Shown: in pieces, positions 7,798-14,898 of the stretch
Layout: every line of letters starts with the position of its first letter
How positions within the stretch are numbered: position 1 is the first letter of the stretch
DNA from: Pseudomonas sp. B21-023
GTDB taxonomy: Bacteria > Pseudomonadota > Gammaproteobacteria > Pseudomonadales > Pseudomonadaceae
Assembly (NCBI RefSeq): GCF_024749165.1
Contig: NZ_CP087190.1
Coordinates: 5,801,501-5,865,500 of the forward strand
Reading direction: 5' to 3'
Length of the DNA stretch: 64,000 nucleotides
The notes under the pieces: model-generated
What the model was told of the DNA's origin: nothing
Database searches by the model: none
What the model saw: only the letters and a program-made list of their open reading frames with translations
Position numbers and translations under genes: made by a program

Positions 7798-9606
7798 TCA
7801 GCCTTCAATCTCGATCAGGATTTCGCCCGGGGTCACCCGGTCGCCCTTGGCCACGTGGATGGCCACGACCTTGCCGGCGATCGCCGCCTGCACTTCGGTC
7901 TCCATCTTCATCGCCTCGGTGATCAGCACCGCCTGGCCGGCCTTGACCACGTCGCCTTCCTTGACCAGCACATCGACGATGTTGCCCGGCATGCTGGTGC
8001 TGACGTGGCCCGGCGCGCTGGCCTGCTTGCGCTTGCTGCCGCCACCGCCGACGAATTCGTTGAGCGGCTCGAACACCACTTCTTCCGGCATGCCGTCGAT
8101 GGACAGGTAGAAGTGGCGCTTGCCTTCGGCCTTCACGCCGACACCGGTGATGTCGACGCGGTAGGTTTCACCGTGGACATCGATGACGAACTCGGTCGGC
8201 ACGCCTTCACCGCCCACCGCCCCCACCGCGCCGGCTTCCGGAATCGGCAGCAAGGCTTCTGGCTTGAGGGTGCCGGCTTCACGCTCCTCGAGGAACTTGC
8301 GGCCGATGTCGGGGAACATGGCGAAGGTCAGCACGTCCTCCTCGGAGTGCGCGAGGCTGCCGATGTCGGCGCGCAGCTTGGCCATCTCCGGCTTGAGCAG
8401 GTCGGCCGGGCGCACGTCGATCACGTCCTCGCTGCCGATCGCCTGACGGCGCAATTGCTCGTTGACCACACCGGGGGCTTTGCCGTAGCCGCCTTGCAGG
8501 TACAGCTTCACTTCATTGGTGATGGTCTTGTAGCGCTCGCCGGCCAGCACGTTGAAGAACGCCTGGGTGCCAACGATCTGCGAGGTCGGGGTCACCAGCG
8601 GCGGGAAGCCAAGGTCTTCGCGCACCCGCGGGATCTCCGCCAGCACCTCGTTCATGCGGTTGAGCGCGCCCTGCTCCTTGAGCTGGTTGGCCAGGTTGGA
8701 AATCATCCCGCCCGGTACCTGGTTGACCTGCACGCGGGTGTCCACGGCGGTGAACTCGCTTTCGAACTGGTGGTACTTCTTGCGCACGGCGTAGAAGTAC
8801 AGGCCGATCTCCTGCAGCAGCTCGAGGTCCAGGCCGGTGTCGAACTCGCTGCCCTTGAGCGCGGCGACCATCGACTCGGTGCCCGGGTGGCTGGTGCCCC
8901 AGGCGAAGCTGGAGATCGCGGTGTCGATATGGTCGACGCCGTTCTCGACGGCCTTGAGCTGGCACATCGCGGCCAGGCCAGCAGTGTCGTGGGAGTGGAT
9001 GAACACCGGCAATGACTGCTCGGCTTTAAGTGCCTTGACCAACTCGCCGGTGGCGAACGGGGTCAACAGGCCAGCCATGTCCTTGATCGCCACCGAGTCG
9101 CAACCCATGGCTTCCATCTGCTTGGCCTGCTGCACGAAGGCATCGACGGTATGCACCGGGCTGGTGGTGTAGGCGATGGTGCCCTGGGCGTGCTTGCCAG
9201 CGGCTTTCACCGCCTCGATGGCCACGCGCAAGTTACGCACGTCATTCATGGCGTCGAAGATGCGGAACACGTCGATGCCATTGACCGCAGCCTTGGCCAC
9301 GAAGGCCTTGACCACGTCGTCACTGTAATGGCGGTAGCCCAGCAGGTTCTGCCCACGCAGGAGCATCTGCAGACGGGTGTTGGGCAGCGCGGCACGCAGC
9401 TTGCGCAGGCGCTCCCACGGGTCTTCCTTGAGGAAGCGCACGCAGGCGTCGAAGGTGGCGCCGCCCCAGACTTCCAGCGACCAGTAGCCGACCTTGTCGA
9501 GCTTGTCGCAGATCGGCAGCATGTCTTCGGTGCGCATGCGGGTGGCCAGCAGGGACTGGTGGGCGTCACGCAGGATCGTGTCGGTAACAAAGATTTTCTT
9601 GGACAT
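7798..9606 (-). CDS. pycB: Pyruvate carboxylase subunit B (carboxyltransferase + biotin carrier)
   Basis: The 602-residue carboxyltransferase/biotin subunit of two-subunit pyruvate carboxylase, which makes oxaloacetate from pyruvate in an anaplerotic step. The start has VTDTILRDAHQS of the HMGL-like TIM-barrel carboxyltransferase domain (about 1-270), followed by the PYC/OADA domain, and a C-terminal biotinyl domain with TEAMKMETEV (biotinylated Lys about 567). Many databases call it oxaloacetate decarboxylase alpha, but no membrane beta/gamma subunits are nearby and the biotin carboxylase gene is directly upstream. Start ATG 9606 follows GAGGAA; the five-residue longer frame is less likely. 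It begins 11 bp after pycA. Confidence 0.93.
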   Translation of the reverse strand: MSKKIFVTDTILRDAHQSLLATRMRTEDMLPICDKLDKVGYWSLEVWGGATFDACVRFLKEDPWERLRKLRAALPNTRLQMLLRGQNLLGYRHYSDDVVKAFVAKAAVNGIDVFRIFDAMNDVRNLRVAIEAVKAAGKHAQGTIAYTTSPVHTVDAFVQQAKQMEAMGCDSVAIKDMAGLLTPFATGELVKALKAEQSLPVFIHSHDTAGLAAMCQLKAVENGVDHIDTAISSFAWGTSHPGTESMVAALKGSEFDTGLDLELLQEIGLYFYAVRKKYHQFESEFTAVDTRVQVNQVPGGMISNLANQLKEQGALNRMNEVLAEIPRVREDLGFPPLVTPTSQIVGTQAFFNVLAGERYKTITNEVKLYLQGGYGKAPGVVNEQLRRQAIGSEDVIDVRPADLLKPEMAKLRADIGSLAHSEEDVLTFAMFPDIGRKFLEEREAGTLKPEALLPIPEAGAVGAVGGEGVPTEFVIDVHGETYRVDITGVGVKAEGKRHFYLSIDGMPEEVVFEPLNEFVGGGGSKRKQASAPGHVSTSMPGNIVDVLVKEGDVVKAGQAVLITEAMKMETEVQAAIAGKVVAIHVAKGDRVTPGEILIEIEG

Positions 9607-9617
9607 TATTCGGTTCC

Positions 9618-11033
9618 TCACAGGCCTGCGTGGGCGGCGATGGCGGCGGCGATGGCCAGGGCCAGCTCTTCGGGTTTGCGCTTGATCGAGTAGTTGGTCA
9701 GTTCAGGGTGGCTTTCGACGAAGCTGGTGTTGAACTGGCCGCTACGGAATTCCGGGTTGCGCAGGATTTCCTGGTAGTACGCGGCAGTGGTCTTGACCCC
9801 CTGCAGGCGCATGTCGTCCAGGGCCCGCAGGCCGCGGTCCATGGCTTCTTCCCAGGTCAACGCCCAGACCACCAGTTTCAGGCACATGGAATCGTAGAAC
9901 GGGGGAATGGTGTAGCCGGTGTAGATCGCCGTGTCGGTACGCACACCCGGGCCGCCCGGGGCGTAGTAGCGGGTGATCTTGCCGAAGCTGGGCAGGAAGT
10001 TGTTCTTCGGGTCCTCGGCGTTGATGCGAAACTGCAAGGCAAAGCCGCGGTGCTGGATATCTTCCTGCTTGATCGACAGCGGCAGACCGGAGGCGATGCG
10101 GATCTGCTCGCGAACGATGTCGATGCCGGTGATTTCCTCGGTGATGGTGTGTTCTACCTGCACCCGGGTGTTCATCTCCATGAAGTACACCTCGCCATCA
10201 GCGAGCAGGAACTCCACGGTACCGGCGTTCTCGTAGTCCACCGCCTTGGCCGCGCGCACGGCCAGGTCGCCGATGTAGGCACGCTGCTCAGGGGTCAGTT
10301 GCGGGCTCGGGGCGATCTCGATGAGTTTCTGGTTGCGGCGCTGGATTGAGCAGTCGCGCTCGAACAGGTGCACCACGTTGCCGAAGCTGTCACCGAGAAT
10401 CTGCGCCTCGATGTGCTTGGGGTTGACGATGCACTTTTCCAGGAACACTTCCGCCGAGCCGAAGGCCTTGGTGGCCTCGGAAATCACCCGGGGGAAGTTC
10501 TGTTCCAGTTCCTCGCGGCTGTTGCAGCGGCGAATCCCGCGCCCGCCGCCACCGGAGGTGGCCTTGAGCATCACCGGGTAACCGATGCGATCGCCTTCCT
10601 GCAAGGCTTCATGAATATCGGCGACGTTGCCTTCGGTGCCGGGGGTGACCGGCACGCCGGCCGCGATCATGGTGCGGCGCGCTTCGGTCTTGTCACCCAT
10701 GCGGCGAATGACATCGGCGGCCGGGCCGATGAACTTGATCCCGCGTTCAGCGCAGATCTCCGCCAGTTCGGCGTTTTCCGACAGGAAACCGTAGCCGGGA
10801 TGTAAGGCATCGCAGCCGGTCTCGACAGCAAGGTTCACCAGCTTGCGCGGGTTCAGGTAGCCGGCCAGGGGCTCGGCACCGATGCTGTAGGCCTCGTCGG
10901 CGCGCTTGACGTGCAAGGCGTGGCGGTCGGCGTCGGAGTAGATCGCCACGGAGCGAATGCCCATCTCGGCGCAGGCACGCACGATCCGTACTGCAATCTC
11001 ACCCCGGTTGGCGATCAGGATTTTTGTTATCAC
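9618..11033 (-). CDS. pycA: Pyruvate carboxylase subunit A (biotin carboxylase)
   Basis: A 471-residue biotin carboxylase that carboxylates the biotin on PycB using ATP and bicarbonate. Domains: N-terminal KILIANRGEIAVRIVRA, an ATP-grasp with KATSGGGGRGIRRC (about 159-172), ERDCSIQRRNQKLIE, the active-site EMNTRVQVEH (about 289-298) and the C-terminal biotin carboxylase domain. It is distinct from AccC because it is paired with pycB and divergently transcribed from a LysR regulator, as in P. aeruginosa PA5435-PA5437. Confidence 0.93.
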   Translation of the reverse strand: MITKILIANRGEIAVRIVRACAEMGIRSVAIYSDADRHALHVKRADEAYSIGAEPLAGYLNPRKLVNLAVETGCDALHPGYGFLSENAELAEICAERGIKFIGPAADVIRRMGDKTEARRTMIAAGVPVTPGTEGNVADIHEALQEGDRIGYPVMLKATSGGGGRGIRRCNSREELEQNFPRVISEATKAFGSAEVFLEKCIVNPKHIEAQILGDSFGNVVHLFERDCSIQRRNQKLIEIAPSPQLTPEQRAYIGDLAVRAAKAVDYENAGTVEFLLADGEVYFMEMNTRVQVEHTITEEITGIDIVREQIRIASGLPLSIKQEDIQHRGFALQFRINAEDPKNNFLPSFGKITRYYAPGGPGVRTDTAIYTGYTIPPFYDSMCLKLVVWALTWEEAMDRGLRALDDMRLQGVKTTAAYYQEILRNPEFRSGQFNTSFVESHPELTNYSIKRKPEELALAIAAAIAAHAGL

Positions 11034-11140
11034 TGGAGTCTTCCCAAAGCCGTAGGAACAGACGATCCGGTTCTACCGGTCGGCGCGTGACCAGACGTCG
11101 CTGGCCAGTCGCATATTCACCCTAGCGCTGACGGTCGATA

Positions 11141-11185
11141 AACAAAAATCAATATTTGTTAGAGGCAGCATAAGCAAAAGCTTAT
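11141..11185. promoter_or_regulatory. Candidate PycR operators in the pycA-pycR gap
   Basis: Two AT-rich inverted repeats lie in the 189-bp divergent gap: AACAAA-N8-TTTGTT (11141-11160) and ATAAGC-AAAA-GCTTAT (11170-11185). They lie close to the pycR start, in the position where a LysR regulator usually binds to control itself and the divergent operon. Which is the true site is not resolved. Confidence 0.5.
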
Positions 11186-11222
11186 AGTTGGGTAACAAGG
11201 TTTTGCCGGAGCACCGCAAAAA

Positions 11223-12185
11223 ATGCGCAAGTCATTGATGCGTATGACTTTACGTCAGTTGCAGATCTTCAACGAAGTGTGTGATTTGCGCTCCTACAGC
11301 CGGGCGGCCGAGGAGATGGCGCTGACGCAACCCGCCGTTAGTCTACAGATCCGCCAGCTCGAGGAGCTGGTTGGCCAGCCGCTGTTCGAGTATGTCGGCA
11401 AGAAGCTCTACCTGACCGAGGCCGCCGAAGCGCTGCAACGCGCCAGCCGGGATATCTTCGGGCGCCTGGAGAACCTCGACATGCAGCTGTCGGACATGCA
11501 GGGCTCACTGCAGGGCCAGCTGAAACTGGCGATCGAGTCCAGCGCCAAGTACTTCGTGCCACACCTGTTCGCCGCCTTCAAGCAGCGCCACCCGGAGGTC
11601 AACCTCACCCTGACGGTGGTCAACCGTGCCCAGGCGATCAGGCGCCTGTCGGACAACCGTGACGACCTGGTCATCATGTCCATGGTGCCCCAGGACATGG
11701 GCCTCGAGTTCCTGCCGTTCCTGAACAACCCGATCGTCGCCGTGGCACCGCCGCAACACCCGTTGTGCAAGCCGGACAGCCTGCGCCTGCAGGATCTCGA
11801 GCCGCACACCTTGCTGGTCCGTGAACAGGGTTCGGGCACCCGCAAGGCCTGCGAGGAGTTTTTCAAGGACAAGCGCGTGCATTTCACCCAGACCCTCGAG
11901 GTGGCCTCCACCGATGCCCAGCGCGAATGCGTGGTGGCCGGGCTGGGCATTGCCCTGCTGACCCGCCATGCGGTCAACATGGAACTGGCCACCGGCATGC
12001 TCAGGGAGTTGCCGGTGGAAGAGCTGCCGTTGTACCGCAGCTGGTGCCTGGTGCAGTCCCGGAGCAAGCGGCAATCGCCGGTGGCCCTGGCGTTTCAAGC
12101 GTTCATCCGCAGCGAACGTGCAATGATCAGCGGGCTTGTTGAGCGTTTCTCGGGGAAGTTGCCGCCGATACCTGCCACACCGTGA
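11223..12185 (+). CDS. pycR: LysR-type regulator PycR
   Basis: A 320-residue LysR-type regulator. The winged helix is at about residues 8-67 (TLRQLQIFNEVCDLRSYSRA, ALTQPAVSLQIRQLEELVG) and the periplasmic-binding-protein-like effector domain at about 95-300. It is divergent from pycAB, and its counterpart in P. aeruginosa (PA5437, PycR) controls pyruvate carboxylase, lipid metabolism and virulence genes. ATG 11223 follows GGAG with about 10 bp spacing; internal ATGs at 11238 and 11244 are possible. Its 3' end overlaps the convergent small gene at 12127 by 59 bp. Confidence 0.88.
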   Translation: MRKSLMRMTLRQLQIFNEVCDLRSYSRAAEEMALTQPAVSLQIRQLEELVGQPLFEYVGKKLYLTEAAEALQRASRDIFGRLENLDMQLSDMQGSLQGQLKLAIESSAKYFVPHLFAAFKQRHPEVNLTLTVVNRAQAIRRLSDNRDDLVIMSMVPQDMGLEFLPFLNNPIVAVAPPQHPLCKPDSLRLQDLEPHTLLVREQGSGTRKACEEFFKDKRVHFTQTLEVASTDAQRECVVAGLGIALLTRHAVNMELATGMLRELPVEELPLYRSWCLVQSRSKRQSPVALAFQAFIRSERAMISGLVERFSGKLPPIPATP

Positions 12186-12345
12186 GGTTCTGCAGGTCAG
12201 GGTAGTCGGCCAGTTCGCGCAACAACTGGCGTTGGTCGCAGTAGCATTCGATCGCGCGGCGGTACTCCATGCGGCGCTGATCCTTTTCCTGCTGCTTGCG
12301 AGCCTTGGCGTTGGGTTGGTACACACCGTCGTGATCACGTGCCAT
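12127..12345 (-). CDS. Conserved-type small hypothetical protein
   Basis: A 72-residue, highly charged basic protein (MARDHDGVYQPNAKARKQQ start, then EKDQRRMEYRRAIECYCDQR). It has a well-placed GGGAGA ribosome binding site 5 bp before the ATG, which argues for a real gene although it overlaps the 3' end of pycR. No signal or membrane segment; the Arg/Lys/Glu-rich first half is probably an alpha helix. Function not recognised. The position between pycR and rccR is where P. putida carries a small hypothetical gene. Confidence 0.65.
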   Translation of the reverse strand: MARDHDGVYQPNAKARKQQEKDQRRMEYRRAIECYCDQRQLLRELADYPDLQNLTVWQVSAATSPRNAQQAR

Positions 12346-12485
12346 TGCCTGTCTCCCAGAAAGGATGCGGGGAGTTTCAGGGTGGGCCTTGGGGTTTACG
12401 GTTTAACGGTGAAACGATGACAAAACCGTGACGCTTGAGGAGAAGCCCGCTCCCACGCCAGTCGCATATACGAACAGCGTGCAGG

Positions 12486-13352
12486 TCAGTCGTCGGTCGC
12501 CTTGATCGACTTGGGCGACAGGCGCAGGCTGCGCAAGCTGCGTTTCACGCTCTTCAGGTGGTTGACCAGGCTCGGCCCGCGGGCCATGGCCACGCCCATG
12601 GCCAGCACGTCGATCACCACCAGGTGGGCGATGCGCGAGGTCAGCGGCGTGTAGATCTCGGTGTCCTCGTGCACATCGATGGCCAGGTTGACCGTCGACA
12701 GCTCGGCCAGCGGTGTCTGGCTCGGGCACAGGGTGATCAGGTTGGCACCGCTCTCGCGCACCAGGTTGGCGGTGATCAGCAGGTCCTTCGAGCGCCCCGA
12801 CTGGGAAATGCACACCGCCACATCGCCCGGCTTGAGCGTGACAGCCGACATTGCCTGCATGTGCGGATCGGAATAGGCCGCCGCGCTGAGCAGCAGGCGG
12901 AAGAACTTGTGCTGCGCATCCGCCGCGACCGCGCCCGAGGCACCAAAACCATAGAACTCCACGCGCTGGGCCTGGGCCATGGCCGTCACCGCCTGCTGCA
13001 AGGCTTGCGGGTCGAGGTGCTCGCGCACTTCCATCAAGGTATGCAGGGTGGTGTCGAAGATTTTCAGGCTGTAGTCGGCGACCGAGTCGTCTTCATGGAT
13101 GGCGAACTGACCGAAGCTGGCGCCGGCAGCCAGGCTTTGCGCCAGCTTGAGCTTGAGATCCTGGAAGCCCGAGCAACCGATCGCCCGGCAGAAGCGCACG
13201 ATGGTCGGTTCGCTGATCCCCACGCTGTGCGCCAGGTCGGCCATCGAGCTGTGCATGACGGCAGCCGGATCGAGCAGCACATGGTCGGCCACTTTGAGTT
13301 CCGATTTGCGCAGCAGGTGCCGCGATTGGTCGATATGTTGCAACAGATTCAC
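12486..13352 (-). CDS. rccR: RpiR-family regulator of carbon flux (RccR/HexR type)
   Basis: A 288-residue RpiR-family repressor: HTH_6 domain at about residues 1-77 (KVADHVLLDPAAVMHSSMAD, ISEPTIVRFCRAIG) and a SIS sugar-phosphate-binding domain at about 125-255 (VEFYGFGASGAVAADAQHKF, AVCISQSGRSKD). The effector of the family in pseudomonads is 2-keto-3-deoxy-6-phosphogluconate. HexR itself normally sits next to zwf-pgl-eda; the present order pycAB-pycR-rpiR-zwf matches the locus of RccR (PA5438), which controls pyruvate, glyoxylate shunt and gluconeogenic genes, so RccR is preferred. It is divergent from zwf across a 15-bp palindrome. Confidence 0.8.
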   Translation of the reverse strand: MNLLQHIDQSRHLLRKSELKVADHVLLDPAAVMHSSMADLAHSVGISEPTIVRFCRAIGCSGFQDLKLKLAQSLAAGASFGQFAIHEDDSVADYSLKIFDTTLHTLMEVREHLDPQALQQAVTAMAQAQRVEFYGFGASGAVAADAQHKFFRLLLSAAAYSDPHMQAMSAVTLKPGDVAVCISQSGRSKDLLITANLVRESGANLITLCPSQTPLAELSTVNLAIDVHEDTEIYTPLTSRIAHLVVIDVLAMGVAMARGPSLVNHLKSVKRSLRSLRLSPKSIKATDD

Positions 13353-13396
13353 GGGCTGGACTCGGTTATGATCGGCGTGCCGGGATGTAGCTTTCT

Positions 13397-13411
13397 TGTA
13401 GTTATACTACA
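13397..13411. promoter_or_regulatory. RccR/HexR-type operator palindrome
   Basis: TGTAGT-TAT-ACTACA is a perfect palindrome with a 3-bp centre in the 103-bp gap between rccR and zwf. It matches the form of HexR-family operators (TGTARTNNNAYTACA). Repression of both divergent genes by the adjacent RpiR protein, relieved by a sugar phosphate, is the natural reading. Confidence 0.75.
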
Positions 13412-13455
13412 TGCTTGCCAACCCGCCCAGCTAATCGAACGTGGAGAGTGGTGGT

Positions 13456-14898
13456 TTGACGATTCCTTGCGACATCCTGGTCTTCGGCGGCACGGGCGAC
13501 CTGGCCCTGCACAAACTGCTCCCGGCGCTCTACCACCTGTATCGCGAAGCCCGCCTGCACACGGCCGTGCGGATTATCGCCCTGGCCCGACGCAACCTGC
13601 CGCGCACCGACTACGTCAAGCTCGCCGAGCGCCATTGCCGGGCGCAGGTCGCCCGCCAGGACTTCGACGAAGACGTCTGGCAGCGCTTTTCGGCGCGGCT
13701 CGACTACTTCCCCATGGACGCGGCGCAGAGCGCCGACTTCGGCCGCCTGGCCCGCTACCTGGGTGAGCCCGGCGGCCTGACGCGGATCTTCTACCTGGCC
13801 ACCGCGCCCAAGCTGTTCGTGCCGATTGCCACTCACCTGCGCATCGCCGGCCTGGCCGACAGCGAAGCGCGCATCGTGCTGGAAAAGCCCATCGGCCACT
13901 CGCTGGAGTCGGCCACCGCGATCAACGAAGCGATCGGCGCGGTGTTCGACGAATCCCAGGTCTTTCGCATCGACCACTACCTGGGCAAGGAAACCGTGCA
14001 GAACCTCATGGCCCTGCGCTTTGCCAACGCCTTGCTCGAGCCGGTATGGCGCAACGGCCAGGTCGACCATGTGCAGATCAGCGTCTGTGAAACCCTCGGT
14101 GTGGAAAACCGTGGCGCCTACTACGACCGTGCCGGCGCCACCCGCGACATGCTGCAGAACCACCTGCTGCAACTGCTCTGCCTGGTGGCCATGGAGCCCC
14201 CCTCGGAGTTCGAGGCCGAGGCGGTACGCGACGAGAAGGTGAAGATCCTCCGCGCCCTCAAGCCCATCACCGGCCAGGACGTACAGGACAAGACCGTGCG
14301 CGGTCAGTACGGCGCCGGCAAGATCGGCGGCCAGGAAGTGCCGGCCTACTATTTCGAGAAGGACGTGGACAACGACAGCGACACCGAAACCTTCGTCGCG
14401 GTCCAGGCGCACATCGACAACTGGCGCTGGGCCGGCGTGCCGTTCTACCTGCGTACCGGCAAGCGCATGGCGCGGCGCTCCTCGCAGATCGTCATCCAGT
14501 TCAAACCCGTGCCGCACGAGCTGTTCAGCGGCGGCCAGGTCAACCAGCTGCTGATCCAGCTACAACCGGACGAGCACATCAGCCTGCGCATGATGACCAA
14601 GAGCCCAGGCAAGGGCATGCGCCTGGCGCCGGTCGAGCTGGACCTCAACCTGGCCCAGGCCTTCGCCCAGACCCGCCGTTGGGAGGCCTACGAACGGCTG
14701 TTGCTGGATGTACTCGAAGGCGATTCGACGTTGTTCATGCGCCGCGACGAGGTCGAAGCCGCCTGGGCCTGGATCGACCCGATCCTGCAGGGCTGGGAGG
14801 AGCATTTCCAGGCGCCGCGCCCTTACCCCGCCGGCAGCAATGGCCCGGAACAGGCCAACAGCCTGCTGGCGCGCCTGGGCCAGGCCTGGCACGCCTAG
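13456..14898 (+). CDS. zwf: Glucose-6-phosphate 1-dehydrogenase (isolated paralogue)
   Basis: A 480-residue enzyme that oxidises glucose-6-phosphate to 6-phosphogluconolactone with NAD(P)+. It shows the nucleotide fold LVFGGTGDLALHKLLPALYH at the start, the substrate/catalytic motif RIDHYLGKE (about 171-179, with the active-site His), and the EKPIGHSLESA loop. The start is probably TTG 13456, since GGAGAG lies 8 bp upstream and the protein then begins TIPCDILVFGGTGD; an upstream GTG at 13441 is the alternative. No pgl or eda follows, so this is the separate copy corresponding to the third zwf gene of P. putida rather than the Entner-Doudoroff operon copy. Confidence 0.92.
   Translation: MTIPCDILVFGGTGDLALHKLLPALYHLYREARLHTAVRIIALARRNLPRTDYVKLAERHCRAQVARQDFDEDVWQRFSARLDYFPMDAAQSADFGRLARYLGEPGGLTRIFYLATAPKLFVPIATHLRIAGLADSEARIVLEKPIGHSLESATAINEAIGAVFDESQVFRIDHYLGKETVQNLMALRFANALLEPVWRNGQVDHVQISVCETLGVENRGAYYDRAGATRDMLQNHLLQLLCLVAMEPPSEFEAEAVRDEKVKILRALKPITGQDVQDKTVRGQYGAGKIGGQEVPAYYFEKDVDNDSDTETFVAVQAHIDNWRWAGVPFYLRTGKRMARRSSQIVIQFKPVPHELFSGGQVNQLLIQLQPDEHISLRMMTKSPGKGMRLAPVELDLNLAQAFAQTRRWEAYERLLLDVLEGDSTLFMRRDEVEAAWAWIDPILQGWEEHFQAPRPYPAGSNGPEQANSLLARLGQAWHA

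Noticed and set aside
7798..9606. Sodium-pumping oxaloacetate decarboxylase alpha subunit
   Set aside because: No beta or gamma membrane subunits nearby, while a biotin carboxylase and PycR-type regulator are adjacent; pyruvate carboxylase is the better call.
12486..13352. Identification as HexR
   Set aside because: Protein family fits, but the gene neighbourhood (pycAB, pycR, orphan zwf without pgl/eda) is that of RccR; HexR kept only as alternative.
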